A stretch of 64,000 nucleotides of DNA from Caldicellulosiruptor diazotrophicus (GCF_017347585.1 NZ_AP024480.1:2457501-2521500), one strand, 5' to 3'. Positions 25,859 through 35,896 are shown, numbered from the stretch's first letter. Notes: generated by a model from the sequence alone, not told the origin. Numbers and translations: made by a program.

Positions 25859-26515
25859 CTATTCAGCCCCTCCAAATATATTCACCACAAACTGCAAATT
25901 ATCAAGCCTAAAGAGGGAAAAGTTGTCCCAGAAGATGCAGCTTCCACACACAATTAGCTTTCCACCGCTTTCAAACCTTTTTTGAGCAATGAGCACAGGC
26001 GATTTTTTGCCGCTGTCTGTGAGGCTTGTCTTTCTTGCCCTCAGTATAATTTCAGCTCCATTTCCCACCTCAAGCGGAGCTGAGTACGGGAACACAACCT
26101 CTTTTACACCTTTTTGATAAAGCTTTACTTCATCTGTGGTTATTATAAAAAGGTCATCTTCTAAATGGTGTACCTTATCTTTTATGCCTTCTGGCAATAT
26201 GTTTATTCCATATTCTTTTGTGATGCTATTGCAAATTTCAGAGACACCATCTTTGTTTTTGAAATGTGCTGTAAAGATTATTTTCTTGCCCTTTTGCTGT
26301 AAAGCCTCTCTTATCTTTTCCTTCTCTTCATTGCTGAAAGGATTTTCTGGGTAGTTGAAAACTATGACGTCATACTCAAAAAGCTTATTAAAATCATCTA
26401 CTTCCTTAATTTCAATTTTTCTTTTAAAAAGTTCTTTGTAAAGCCCTGAAAAGTAATAGCCATCTGTAATCAAAAACTCCTGATGAGTTGCGCTCCATGC
26501 AACTTTCATTTTCAT
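25859..26515 (-). CDS. hypothetical protein with glutamine-amidotransferase-like (GIFT/ThuA-like) fold
   Basis: About 218 residues. It shows MKVAWSATHQEFLITDGYYF, FEYDVIVFNYPENPFSNEEK, then KKIIFTAHF and GGKLIVCGSCIFWDN, the order of strands seen in class I amidotransferase-like domains that have lost catalysis. No Cys-His-Glu triad is obvious. The ATG at 26515 has AAGGTGAG upstream. The role is unknown. Confidence 0.5.
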   Translation of the reverse strand: MKMKVAWSATHQEFLITDGYYFSGLYKELFKRKIEIKEVDDFNKLFEYDVIVFNYPENPFSNEEKEKIREALQQKGKKIIFTAHFKNKDGVSEICNSITKEYGINILPEGIKDKVHHLEDDLFIITTDEVKLYQKGVKEVVFPYSAPLEVGNGAEIILRARKTSLTDSGKKSPVLIAQKRFESGGKLIVCGSCIFWDNFSLFRLDNLQFVVNIFGGAE

Positions 26516-26728
26516 TCTCACCTTGTATGTTTGATTTTTTCACAATTCAGGTGGACAAAGCTATTTAATACTTTATATAATTTATTTTACCATCATCAAA
26601 ATTCCTCTCGAAAGTCTTAAAATATGCAAAATTGTTCTTTATGGTGTATTTATTTTTGTCAAAAAGTGATATTATTATATTATGTAGCTTTGAAGAATAA
26701 AAAGTTTATAAAATTTTGAAGGGAGCTA

Positions 26729-28180
26729 TTGATAGGGACAATGCACAGTCAAGAAGACAGAAAAATAAATAAAAACATACTCATCGCAACAACACTTTCT
26801 TCTTTTTTGGTGCCGTTTATGTCAAGCGCCGTTAACATTGCTGCACCAGATATAGCAAAAAGTTTTAAGCTCAACGCTGAAGAACTGAACCTTGTGATAA
26901 GCATATTTTTGATATTCTCTGCAGCTTTCATCCTTCCCATGGGAAAGCTTTCTGACACATTTGACAGAACAAAGATATTCAAAACAGGGCTTTTGCTGTT
27001 TACACTTTCAACCCTGATGTGTGCACTCTCAAACACAGTAGAAATTCTTTTTGTCTTCCGTAGCCTGCAGGGATTTTTCTCAGCATTCACATTTGTTACA
27101 TCAATGGCAATCTTGATTGAAGAACACTTACCACAAATAAGGGGAAGGCTTTTAGGGATAAACACAGCAGTTGTGTACTTGGGAACATCCTTAGGACCTT
27201 TTTTAGGTGGTTTGCTTGTAAAACTTTGGGGATACAGAAGCATATTTTTGTTTGGTTCTGTTATAGGACTTGTTGGTTCATTTGTGAGTTTATTTTTGAT
27301 CCAAAAAGAAGTGAAAAATGCAAAGCAAGCAAAACTGGTTGACAGCCTTAAATCACTTGACAAAATGGGCACAATCCTGTCGATGACAGGGCTTTTTCTT
27401 TTGATGTACGGAGCCTCCACATTTGAACTGGGAAATACCTCTAAAATTTCGTTCTTTGCAGGGTTAATTTTGATAGTAATTTTTGTTGTTGCAGAGTCAA
27501 AACTTCAAAATCCCATTCTGGACGTAAAACTGTTTGTAAAAATCCCACAGTTTGGATTTTCAAACTTAGCAGCGCTAATAAACTACAGCTGCACATTTTC
27601 TGCGTCTTACCTTTTGTCGCTGTACCTTCAACTTGTAAAAGCTCTGCCATCCCAGCTTGCAGGTTTTATTTTGATTGTCCAGCCACTTTCGCAGGTTATA
27701 ACCTCATTGATTGCTGGCAGAGCCTCTGAAAAGGTAGAGCCGCGAAAACTCGCAACAGCCGGCATGGTCCTCACAACCATAGGACTTTTTGTGTTTTCGC
27801 TATTTAGCAGCAAGACAAGCCTTGTGATTGTTATACTAAATCTTCTTATTATGGGAATTGGTTTTGGACTCTTTTCATCGCCGAACACAAATGTTGTCAT
27901 GAGCTGTGTGCCAAAGTCACTCTATGGAACGGCATCATCAACAATTTCTGTCATGAGAGTTGTCGGTCAAGCATTCTCAATGGCAATTGTCTCGTTTGTA
28001 TCAATGCTGTCTTTAAAAGGAGTAAGACTTTCGCACGAAAACTCTATCCTGATTTTAAAGAGTATGAAGACAAGCTTTTTGGTGTTTGCAATCCTTTCCA
28101 TTTTGGGAATTGTTGCATCATACAAGAGAGGGAATATATACAGTGAGAACATCACAACAGAAAAAGGGGCAGTACTTTGA
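26729..28180 (+). CDS. DHA2-type MFS drug transporter
   Basis: A 483-residue membrane protein with about 14 transmembrane segments. It carries the family motif A (GKLSDTFDRTKIF, about residue 73) and motif C (NTAVVYLGTSLGPFLGG). TTG at 26729 with AGGGAGCTA upstream is the likely start. DHA2 members export drugs or small organics by proton antiport. The gene is monocistronic, ending at a strong terminator. Confidence 0.92.
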   Translation: MIGTMHSQEDRKINKNILIATTLSSFLVPFMSSAVNIAAPDIAKSFKLNAEELNLVISIFLIFSAAFILPMGKLSDTFDRTKIFKTGLLLFTLSTLMCALSNTVEILFVFRSLQGFFSAFTFVTSMAILIEEHLPQIRGRLLGINTAVVYLGTSLGPFLGGLLVKLWGYRSIFLFGSVIGLVGSFVSLFLIQKEVKNAKQAKLVDSLKSLDKMGTILSMTGLFLLMYGASTFELGNTSKISFFAGLILIVIFVVAESKLQNPILDVKLFVKIPQFGFSNLAALINYSCTFSASYLLSLYLQLVKALPSQLAGFILIVQPLSQVITSLIAGRASEKVEPRKLATAGMVLTTIGLFVFSLFSSKTSLVIVILNLLIMGIGFGLFSSPNTNVVMSCVPKSLYGTASSTISVMRVVGQAFSMAIVSFVSMLSLKGVRLSHENSILILKSMKTSFLVFAILSILGIVASYKRGNIYSENITTEKGAVL

Positions 28181-28206
28181 AAAACTAAAAAGTATCTGCC
28201 CCTTTT
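28162..28206. terminator. bidirectional intrinsic terminator
   Basis: AAAAGGGGCAGTACTTT pairs with AAAGTATCTGCCCCTTTT, A-rich on one side and T-rich on the other. It separates the convergent MFS and 28233-28928 genes. Confidence 0.85.
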
Positions 28207-28232
28207 GTTTTTGCTTTAAATTACATCATTTT

Positions 28233-28928
28233 CTATTTTAGAACCTTTATATCTTCAACAACTGGATTTGATTTAGGATTTTGAGGATTTGTTTTAAAAG
28301 TTACTTCAACATAGGTATTTTCATCAAAGTAAGCTAATTTGTCAGAAACATTACTTATCTGAAGAACTATGTGTTTTTGGTCAAACACAAACTCTGCAAA
28401 GTTGTTATCTGCAAGTCCCACAAACTTCCCTTTTAGAGTCACTTTGTCAGGCTTTTTTATGCTCACAATTCGGGGGTTGCCACCATCTTGAGGTTTTTCA
28501 AACTCTACTTCAACAATCTCACCCTCTGAAAGACTTAGCCCATGAGTGAGATTTTCATTAATCTCAAATTCTTTATAATCAAAATTGGTATTTATGAGAG
28601 AAAGTTGAATTTCATGGGCATCAACACCACCATCAAATCTTGCAAAAGCCTTGTAAACCTCTGAAGAAATTGTTGTATCCTGCTGCTTTGACTCAGAACC
28701 TTGTAAGTTTGTAACCTGACCCTGCTGTGCTCGGCTTGAGCTATTTTGTTCATTTTCCCCTTGCAATTGCCGGGAAGACTGGTCTGTCTGCGAAGTTTGG
28801 TCAAGAGCAGCAGGTCTTTTACCAAGATGCCCTGTCATGTAATATCCAGACAAAATACCAAGAGCACATACTGCTACAATCAGAACAACAACCCAAACTC
28901 TTTTAGTATTGGCTTTTTCTCTTTTCAT
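28233..28928 (-). CDS. membrane-anchored hypothetical protein
   Basis: A 231-residue protein with one N-terminal transmembrane segment (VWVVVLIVAVCALGILSGYY), a Gln/Ser-rich linker (about 38-80), and a beta-rich extracellular part with two similar halves (around VEFEKP and VTFKTN). No family recognised. It probably acts outside the membrane. Confidence 0.65.
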   Translation of the reverse strand: MKREKANTKRVWVVVLIVAVCALGILSGYYMTGHLGKRPAALDQTSQTDQSSRQLQGENEQNSSSRAQQGQVTNLQGSESKQQDTTISSEVYKAFARFDGGVDAHEIQLSLINTNFDYKEFEINENLTHGLSLSEGEIVEVEFEKPQDGGNPRIVSIKKPDKVTLKGKFVGLADNNFAEFVFDQKHIVLQISNVSDKLAYFDENTYVEVTFKTNPQNPKSNPVVEDIKVLK

Positions 28929-29025
28929 AAATATTCTGACTCCTTTTCGGTTACAAAAATCAAATCTACATTCTTAATTTATACCTATAAGTCTACAGCA
29001 ACATAAATGTAAAATCAATGGAATT

Positions 29026-30081
29026 TTAAGACGCAGCAGCTCTTTTGTAATGCCTGCTTTGTCCTTTTCCATGTCCAACTTTTCTGCCAAGCGAAATAAT
29101 GATTGACTCAATACAACCTCTGCACTTTGTCGCATCTTCATTTATGCAAATCTTCCCAGGATATAGTTCATATTTGAGTTTGTACTCAAGGTCATTTACA
29201 TTTGGCATCACAATGTTTGCACCGCACATGAGACCTTTTTGTCTTCCAAGAGGGTCTAAAGTGCCAAGCGCAGTTGTTGCAGGTATGTTGCTATCTGGAA
29301 TCAAAAGCCTCAAAATAGCAATGCTCTTGAGGGTCAAATCCACCGAACCTTCCTCTGCATCTTTTAGAGGCGTCTGTGGATGAGGAATAAAAGGTCCGAT
29401 GCCTATCATATCTGCATCCAGCTCTTTTACAAAAAGTATATCCTGTGCTAAATCATCAATACTCTGCCCCGGAAGGCCTATCAAAAAACCTGTTCCAAGC
29501 TCATACCCAAGATTTTTGATCCATTTGAGACATTCTATCCTGTTTTCAAAGCTCATTCCGGGATGATATTTTCTATATAGCTTTTCGTTTGAAGTTTCAA
29601 ATCTCATCAAAAACCTGTCTGCCCCGGCATCTTTGAATGCCTTGTACTCATCATACGACCTTTCACCAATCGAAAGTGTTATAGCAACATCCACGCTGCT
29701 TTTTATCTTCCTTATGATTGAACACAGCATGTCTTTGGTGTAATACATATCCTCACCAGACTGCAATACCACCGTGCGGTACCCCATCTGATACGCCCTT
29801 TTCGCAACCTCTACAATCTCATCTTCCTGCATTCTGTAACGCTGAGCGTGTCTATTGCTTTTTCTCAGTCCGCAGTAAAAACAGTCGTTTTTGCAGTAGC
29901 TCGAAAACTCAATAAGCCCTCTTAAAAAAACCTCGTCGCCAACATACTCTTTCCTTACCCTGTCTGCTGTTTCGAAAAGAAGTTCTTTATCCTTATCTTC
30001 TGCCATCAGCAAAAGCTTTATCTCATCTTTAGAAAGAATATTCTCATGACATGCTTTTTCCAAGATATCTTTTACTTTCAT
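29026..30081 (-). CDS. hydE: [FeFe]-hydrogenase H-cluster radical SAM maturase HydE
   Basis: A 351-residue radical SAM protein with the cluster motif CKNDCFYCGLR (CX3CX2C, about residue 68). The TVVLQSGED and RFLMRFETSNEKLYRKYHP motifs are typical of HydE, and Cys residues follow near the C-terminus (ATKCRGCIES). HydE helps build the H-cluster with HydF and HydG, which are not in this window. The organism is therefore expected to make an [FeFe]-hydrogenase. Confidence 0.93.
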   Translation of the reverse strand: MKVKDILEKACHENILSKDEIKLLLMAEDKDKELLFETADRVRKEYVGDEVFLRGLIEFSSYCKNDCFYCGLRKSNRHAQRYRMQEDEIVEVAKRAYQMGYRTVVLQSGEDMYYTKDMLCSIIRKIKSSVDVAITLSIGERSYDEYKAFKDAGADRFLMRFETSNEKLYRKYHPGMSFENRIECLKWIKNLGYELGTGFLIGLPGQSIDDLAQDILFVKELDADMIGIGPFIPHPQTPLKDAEEGSVDLTLKSIAILRLLIPDSNIPATTALGTLDPLGRQKGLMCGANIVMPNVNDLEYKLKYELYPGKICINEDATKCRGCIESIIISLGRKVGHGKGQSRHYKRAAAS

Positions 30082-30260
30082 TTTATTGACTCTCTCCTGT
30101 CATAAAGAAAATTTTGAGTATTTCTATCTACTTTGCTGCTATTAATTATACCACATTTTAAACAGGTTTAAAAGCTGACTGCCATCCACCTTTTCCCAGA
30201 ATGGTATACATATTTATTTTTGTGGTATAATTGAATAAGGAAAGAGGGGAGGAATATTCG

Positions 30261-32705
30261 TTGCAAAGCAAAAATAAAAAAACAAAAATACAAACGCCAT
30301 TTAGGCTTTTTCTCAAAAGCTTTTTAAGAACTACTTTAGTACTTTTGATTGCAAGCATGGCAGTTTTAATTGGTGCTGGTTTTGGAATGGTCACAGGATA
30401 CATAAAGGCAATACCAGCAAATGCTTTGGAGATAATAACATCTTCTGCAGACACCCAAACAACTATTGTCTATGACCAGAGCGGAAATGAAATTGCCCGG
30501 CTTCATGGCAGTGAAAACAGAATAAGAGTGCCATATACTAAGATTCCAAAAAATCTCATAAACGCTTTTGTTGCAATTGAGGATGAGAGGTTCTGGCAAC
30601 ACAATGGAATTGACATTAAAAGAATATTCGGTGCAATATTCAAAAACATAAAAAGCGGTTCTCTTTCAGAAGGCGCAAGCACAATCACCCAGCAGCTTGT
30701 GAGAAATAAACTTTTGAGCTTTGAAAAATCTTTTAAACGAAAGATTCAAGAGCAGTACCTTGCCATTCAGCTTGAGAAAAGATGGACAAAAGAACAGATT
30801 TTAGAAGAGTATCTCAATACAATTAATCTTGGTAGCGGTGCTTATGGTGTTGGAGCTGCAGCATACACCTATTTTGGAAAGGATGTATCGCAACTGACTC
30901 TGGCAGAGTGTGCTTTAATTGCTGGAATTACTCAAAACCCCTCATATTATAATCCATATGTATTTCCGGACCATGCAAAGAAAAAGCAGGAAATTGTTCT
31001 TAAAAAGATGCTTGAGCTTGGATATATAACCGAACAAGAGTACTTAGAGGCAAAAAATCAGCCACTTGTTTATGTAAAAAAAGACATCTCTGCAGAAAGT
31101 GCATACAAACATCCGTACTTTGTTGATTCTGTGATAGATGAAGCCATTGAAATTCTGGCTGAAAGGAAAAGAATTTCTGAGGATGAGGCAGAAAACTTAA
31201 TCTATAGCGGCGGGCTTAAAATCTATACAACAATGGATGAAACAATACAAAGCATAATGGAAGATGTTTTTTCAGATCCATCAGTTATGCCAAAAATAAA
31301 ACACTACGATGCATCAGGAGTACCACAGCCACAGGCAGCAGCTGTTTTGATTGACTTTAAAACAGGTGCTGTGAAAGGTATCATAGGCGGAAGAGGAAAT
31401 TTAAAAGGTGTTAGGCTTTTGAACCGTGCAACAATGTCTGTGCGTCAGCCGGGCTCTGCCATAAAGCCAATTGCTGATTATAGTTTAGCGCTTGAAAATG
31501 GCTATACTGCTGCAACTGTGATTGATGATGTACCATTTTCTGTTGGCAGATACACACCACGAAACTGGTATAAAAGCAATGTTGTATCAGGTAAGCGTGG
31601 ATACAAAGGATTTATGACAGTAAGAGAAGCCTTGATATGGTCGGCAAACGTTCCTGCTGTAAAGGTTGCATATAATCTGGGAATTCAAAATGTTTATAGA
31701 AACTTGAAAAGGTTTGGTTTTACAACTCTTGCACCACAGGATATGAACAGTCTTTCAATTGCAATTGGTGGATTTACCTATGGAGTCAAGCCCATTGAGC
31801 TGACTGCTGCGTTTGCTGCAGTTGCTAACAGCGGTGTGTATATAAAGCCCTATTTTATAACAAAAATTGAAGACAAAAACGGTATTACAATATTTGAAAG
31901 AACGCCCTATAAAAGAAGAGTAATGGATGAAAAGAATGCATATATACTTACAAATATGCTCCAGAGCGTTGTCACTGCAAGGATAACAGTAGGTGTCAGA
32001 TTTTCATACCCTGTTGCAGGAAAAACTGGTACCACCGATGATAGCAAAGATAGATGGTTTGTGGGATACACTCCAAATTATGCGCTTGGCGTATGGGTTG
32101 GCGAAGACAAGCCTGTTGCACTGAATTATTTAACTGGGACAAATCCGGCACTGAAAATTTTCAAAGGAATAATGGACAGGGTTGTGAGCCAAAAAGGTGT
32201 AAGCTCAGAGTTTATAAGACCAGCTGGAATTGTGGAAAGGTATGTGTGTAAAGAGTCAGGCAAACTTGCAACAAGCCTTTGCAAACAAGACCCTCGTGGA
32301 AGTCAGGTTATAAAAGAGATTTTTGCTGAAGGCACAGAACCAACAGAGTACTGCGACAGGCATGTAAAACTTAAAGTTTGCACAGAGTCCAAAAAGCTTG
32401 CAACACAGTACTGCCCAACAACAATTGAAAAGGTGTTTATAAAAAGAGATAATCCTATTTGGCCAGGTTCTTCAGCTGTCCCACCTGATGATTATATGTA
32501 CCAAGCACCAACCAGCTACTGTGACATTCACAAAGCACCACAAGAGGTGGTTGTGCCACAGGAGGGCAATACCTCGCAGCAGGAGCAACCTTCTTCACAG
32601 AGCCAGCAACCATCATCGGCTGACCAGGGCAGCCAGCAAAGCGTTGAAGAAAGCCTGCCTCTTGAGAGTGGTACAACACAATCAAGCACTTATTCTTCAC
32701 AGTAG
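30261..32705 (+). CDS. class A penicillin-binding protein (PBP1A-type)
   Basis: About 814 residues. A transmembrane anchor (about 25-50) is followed by a GT51 glycosyltransferase domain (AIEDERFWQHNGID, EGASTITQQLVRN) and a transpeptidase domain with SXXK in RQPGSAIKPIA, SAN in WSANVP and KTG in VAGKTGTTDD. Two Cys-rich PASTA-free repeats and a Gln/Ser-rich tail end the protein. It polymerises and crosslinks peptidoglycan. The TTG at 30261 (GGGGAGG upstream) is chosen because the TTG at 30231 overlaps the TATAAT at 30226. Confidence 0.95.
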   Translation: MQSKNKKTKIQTPFRLFLKSFLRTTLVLLIASMAVLIGAGFGMVTGYIKAIPANALEIITSSADTQTTIVYDQSGNEIARLHGSENRIRVPYTKIPKNLINAFVAIEDERFWQHNGIDIKRIFGAIFKNIKSGSLSEGASTITQQLVRNKLLSFEKSFKRKIQEQYLAIQLEKRWTKEQILEEYLNTINLGSGAYGVGAAAYTYFGKDVSQLTLAECALIAGITQNPSYYNPYVFPDHAKKKQEIVLKKMLELGYITEQEYLEAKNQPLVYVKKDISAESAYKHPYFVDSVIDEAIEILAERKRISEDEAENLIYSGGLKIYTTMDETIQSIMEDVFSDPSVMPKIKHYDASGVPQPQAAAVLIDFKTGAVKGIIGGRGNLKGVRLLNRATMSVRQPGSAIKPIADYSLALENGYTAATVIDDVPFSVGRYTPRNWYKSNVVSGKRGYKGFMTVREALIWSANVPAVKVAYNLGIQNVYRNLKRFGFTTLAPQDMNSLSIAIGGFTYGVKPIELTAAFAAVANSGVYIKPYFITKIEDKNGITIFERTPYKRRVMDEKNAYILTNMLQSVVTARITVGVRFSYPVAGKTGTTDDSKDRWFVGYTPNYALGVWVGEDKPVALNYLTGTNPALKIFKGIMDRVVSQKGVSSEFIRPAGIVERYVCKESGKLATSLCKQDPRGSQVIKEIFAEGTEPTEYCDRHVKLKVCTESKKLATQYCPTTIEKVFIKRDNPIWPGSSAVPPDDYMYQAPTSYCDIHKAPQEVVVPQEGNTSQQEQPSSQSQQPSSADQGSQQSVEESLPLESGTTQSSTYSSQ

Positions 32706-32787
32706 TGAAAGGAAAAATAACATTTTGAAATTTTCATTGAGCAAAACTAAGGTAAAACTCTACGAAGCAAAAACCATACTTTACAAG

Positions 32788-32828
32788 AAAGGGGCTATCA
32801 TATTATCTTTGTAAATAGCCCCTTTTTT
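32788..32828 (+). terminator. intrinsic terminator after the PBP gene
   Basis: AAGGGGCTAT pairs with ATAGCCCCTT, followed by TTTTAA. Confidence 0.8.
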
Positions 32829-33036
32829 AATACCATCATCTTTATTTGGTCTATTACAAAGATCATTCTATAAGCGCTGTTACACCATTTCAGTCCATTT
32901 TCTGAGCACTCTAAAACTATATTCAAAAAACAATTCAGTCAATTCTTATTTACAAGCAATGATTTACTATTTTGTTATTACATTTATTACCTTTTAAAGC
33001 CATGTATTTAGATGAACCTGCGAAATAAAGCTTTTG

Positions 33037-33214
33037 TATTTACCAATTGTTGTCGACCTGTAATCCCCCAAAAACCCCTGGGGGTCGACAGCAAAAGGTC
33101 GTTTTTTTGGCATGTGTTGACCTGTAAGCTTTTGTGGTGTATTATAGAAACAACCTACTGCAGCTTGAAAACTTAACCATTTATTCCTTGCAAGACTCTG
33201 AGGACTCTCTACGT
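33037..33214 (+). promoter_or_regulatory. CRISPR leader 1
   Basis: This region is conserved with 37720-37894 and 49378-49552. It contains an inverted repeat TGTCGACC...GGTCGACA enclosing a C-run and G-run, then a sigma-A promoter (TTGACC at 33117, 17-bp spacer, TATTAT at 33140) reading into the array. The last 70 bp before the first repeat are also conserved. Confidence 0.88.
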
Positions 33215-33439
33215 GTTTGTAGCCTGCCCTTTGGGGATTGAAACAGGCTTGCAACAAAGTTTTTTAAGCTTATCCTTAGTTTGTAGCCTGCCCTTTGGGG
33301 ATTGAAACATGTACCCATCTTCTGTTTCTGTAATAACCCTACAAGTTTGTAGCCTGCCCTTTGGGGATTGAAACTCAGTTGTCCCACTCACAAAATATGC
33401 ACTAACCTGGTTTGTAGCCTGCCCTTTGGGGATTGAAAC
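33215..33439 (+). CRISPR. CRISPR array 1 (4 repeats, 3 spacers)
   Basis: There are four identical 30-bp repeats (GTTTGTAGCC-TGCCCTTTGG-GGATTGAAAC) at 33215, 33279, 33345 and 33410, with spacers of 34-36 bp. The repeat end ATTGAAAC is typical of type I-B and III crRNA tags. After the fourth repeat the sequence continues into phage-like coding sequence with no fifth repeat, so the array is truncated. Confidence 0.98.
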
Positions 33440-33653
33440 ATACTATCCCACGCTTTTTTGCGCTTTCTCGAATGGTCTGCCAAACCCTAGTCAACCAATC
33501 GTGGAAGCCCAGGAAGTTTGCCTTCCACGCCGCTATAGCCCAAGCAATTATGCCTGTAATACCAAGAATAATCCAACCCACGGGACCAAGGCCAATCAAC
33601 CAAGCCGCTGCCATGCGAGCTACCGACATGAAGTTTTCTACACTGCCCATCAT
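33440..33653 (-). pseudogene. phage tail tape-measure gene fragment
   Basis: About 70 codons (MMGSVENFMSVARMAAAWLI, then WIILGITGIIAWAIAAWKAN, FHDWLTRVWQTIRESAKKR) look like the hydrophobic repeat region of a phage tail tape-measure protein. The frame runs straight into the fourth CRISPR repeat, which it would read through as nonsense. The first 35 or so bases occupy the position of a spacer. It has no function as a gene here. Confidence 0.6.
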
Positions 33654-33655
33654 GA

Positions 33656-34157
33656 TTACAAATCAATTTCTTCGAGTGTGTTTTTAACTATTTCCCTTAA
33701 CTTTTTTTCGAAAGTTCTTGTACTTTTAGCCCAAACAAAAGAATACTTGTTCGCATTAGCTTCAACTTTTGTTTCATCGAGATAATAAAAGTCGAAGTTT
33801 ACATACCCTAACTCTAGAAGAAGTTTAACTACCTCGGCAAAGATATTTTCAATTGCCTCTCCCAAAATTTCTTTTCTAAATCTGTTGATAGTCCTGAAAT
33901 CAGGAGCTTGATATTTTGAGAGCCACATAAAAGTAATGTTTTCTCGTAAAGCCCGAGCTATTTTTCTTGATGAATAAATACCTTGTATGTAAGCGTAGAT
34001 TAACACCTTTAATAACATCAACGGGTGATAACTGCTTGTACCACCACCTTTGTTCTTTTCCATTATGGTTGATATATCTTATTTTATCAATGATTTTATC
34101 AATTACTCTGACCAAATGATTTTGTGGGATAAAAGCTTGTGAGTCAATAAGTATCAA
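33656..34157 (-). mobile_element. IS1182-family transposase fragment
   Basis: The N-terminal part (AFIPQNHLVRVIDKIIDKI) and the next part (TSSYHPLMLLKVLIYAYIQG, MWLSKYQAPDFRTINRFRKE, YLDETKVEANANKYSF) are typical of IS1182 transposases (DUF772 plus start of the DDE domain). One extra A near 34080 breaks the frame. The C-terminal half of the transposase is missing: the reading stops at LEEIDL where the phage fragment begins. No terminal inverted repeats were found. Confidence 0.8.
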
Positions 34158-34458
34158 AAATTGGTATGAGTTGAATTTTTGAAGATAACTTCATCATGTT
34201 TACGAGCTATTGGTTTATTACCAAATGTTATCATTTTTTTGACATATTATATTAAAAATATATCACTATGTCAAAAAAGTAAAATCAAAGGAGCTGTCCA
34301 TTCATCTTTTTAGACAGCTCCAAGATAGTCCAATTATAACAACTGGAAAAGAAAACATCAAAAGCACATGCAAATTTTGAGTAAAAGAAAATTGCAAGAA
34401 CTATTTTTACCTGTAAATGTCTCTGAAATTTACAATACATAGTGCTAATATTTTTAAA
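34158..34458. other. AT-rich gene-free stretch
   Basis: It holds a hairpin at 34290-34321 (GGAGCTGTC with GACAGCTCC). Otherwise I see nothing coding. The hairpin lacks a clear T run and might be an old IS end or terminator. Confidence 0.4.
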
Positions 34459-34488
34459 GTTTGTAGTCCTCATTTCGGAATTGAAATA
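34459..34488 (+). repeat. solitary degenerate CRISPR repeat
   Basis: GTTTGTAGTCCTCATTTCGG then AATTGAAAT aligns over the whole 30-bp repeat with about six or seven changes. It lies about 1 kb beyond the last repeat of array 1, with the IS and phage fragments between, and may be the original distal end of that array. Confidence 0.7.
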
Positions 34489-34511
34489 AAACTGTTATCA
34501 TTATTCCATTT

Positions 34512-35896
34512 TTAAACTTCAAATTTACTAATCAATAACACATAAGGATTTTGTATAGCAAAATTTATTACCTCATCTGCAAAACCACTTTTTGAGAATA
34601 ACACATAGAACTTTTTACGATTATTAAAAATCATACTCTTTTCTATTAGGTTATTCAAAACAGACATATCAACTTTCTGGTTTCTCCATTTGCATTCACC
34701 AAACAGGATGTTATTGTTGTCAAATGCTACTATATCAATTTCTTCTTCACGCTTTTTATAAGGATTATTCCCCCACCATTTACCTATATTTTCAAAAATG
34801 AAGGGTAATTTTTTTGTCTTGTTTAAAATCTTAAGATAATCCATGCATATCTCCTCATAAACTTCTCCAATAAACTCATTCATAAAAGGTTTAATTTTAT
34901 TCTCGATAACTTCATCAATCAATCCCTGTTCAATTAAAGTCTTGTTGGTAAAAACAAATCGATACCAGAATCTAAAAAATTATCCTTAATTCTGTAAATA
35001 CTTTTTCTGCTCTTTGCTTCCAAGAAAAGAGGAGTTACCTTTTCAAGAATTTTTAAATCTATGAGTACAGAAATATATTTTGCACATTTATCAATGTCAG
35101 TTCCCACTTTTGCAGATATCTCACTTAATTTACTGCTGCCTGTTGCTATTGCTTCTATTATCGAATTATACAAAGCTGGTTCTCTTACTTCTTGCCTTAA
35201 AAGCAGTTTTGGTTCTTCATAAAGATAAGATGACTTGTCCAATATTTTTGTCTTGATGTTTTCGTATATGTCTTTTGTGCTGTCAAAGATACTCAAATAT
35301 TGAGGAATTCCTCCCAAAACTCCATATGCAATAACCTGATCTTCAAAACTATAATTAGGGAAAAACTCTCTACTTTCAAAAAAACTAAATGGCTCAACTA
35401 TTAACTGAGCAGTTCTTCGTCCATATAAAGGGCTTTTATAGCTTAAAACTTCCTTTTCGATGAAACTTACAGAAGATCCACAGATAATCAAAAAAAGTTT
35501 GGTATTCTTTAGATGATGGTCAATCAAATTTTGCAGAAGTGATAGTATACTTTTGTTTGAATTAACTATATAAGGAAATTCATCAATTACAACAATTAAT
35601 CTTTTATTCCTCGCTTGCTGTGCCAAAAATATAAATGCCTTCTCCCATGATTCAAATCTGCCCACTAACCCTTCAAGGTTAAAATAAGATAGGACCTTAT
35701 CTGAAAAAGATTCAAGGTTAATTTTATCATTGTATTCTTCAGCAACAAAGAATATTGAGGGTTTATTTTTGCAAAACTCAGTAAGCAGAGTAGTTTTTCC
35801 AACACGCCTTCTTCCATACACAACAACAAAGTGGAATTTGTCTTAATTATAAAGTTTGTTTAATGTTTCAAGCTCATACTTTCTGCCAACAAACAT
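34512..35896 (-). pseudogene. DUF234/archaeal-type AAA ATPase, broken
   Basis: The gene starts at ATG 35896 (MFVGRKYELETLNKLYN), then has an in-frame TAA at about 35845 before VVVYGRRRVGKTTLL (Walker A). The Walker B region IVVIDEFPYI and the sensor region follow. A frameshift near 34975 separates the last 136 codons, which carry the DUF234 nuclease-like motif (EEEIDIVAFDNNNILFGECKW). The intact paralogue is at 56819-58210. Two independent lesions make this a real pseudogene rather than an error. Confidence 0.85.

Noticed and set aside
26749-27420. A 223-codon frame antisense to the MFS transporter
   Set aside because: It mirrors a well-conserved transporter gene and its composition is that of an antisense frame.
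33051-33092. Leader inverted repeat as a transcription terminator
   Set aside because: The stem is strong but there is no T run after it on either strand, and it precedes rather than follows a transcript.
33402-33439. Extension of the tape-measure-like frame into the fourth CRISPR repeat
   Set aside because: The frame through the repeat is nonsense; only 33440-33653 looks phage-derived.
34290-34321. Hairpin as the terminal inverted repeat of the IS1182 fragment
   Set aside because: No matching sequence was found on the other side of the transposase fragment, which is truncated.
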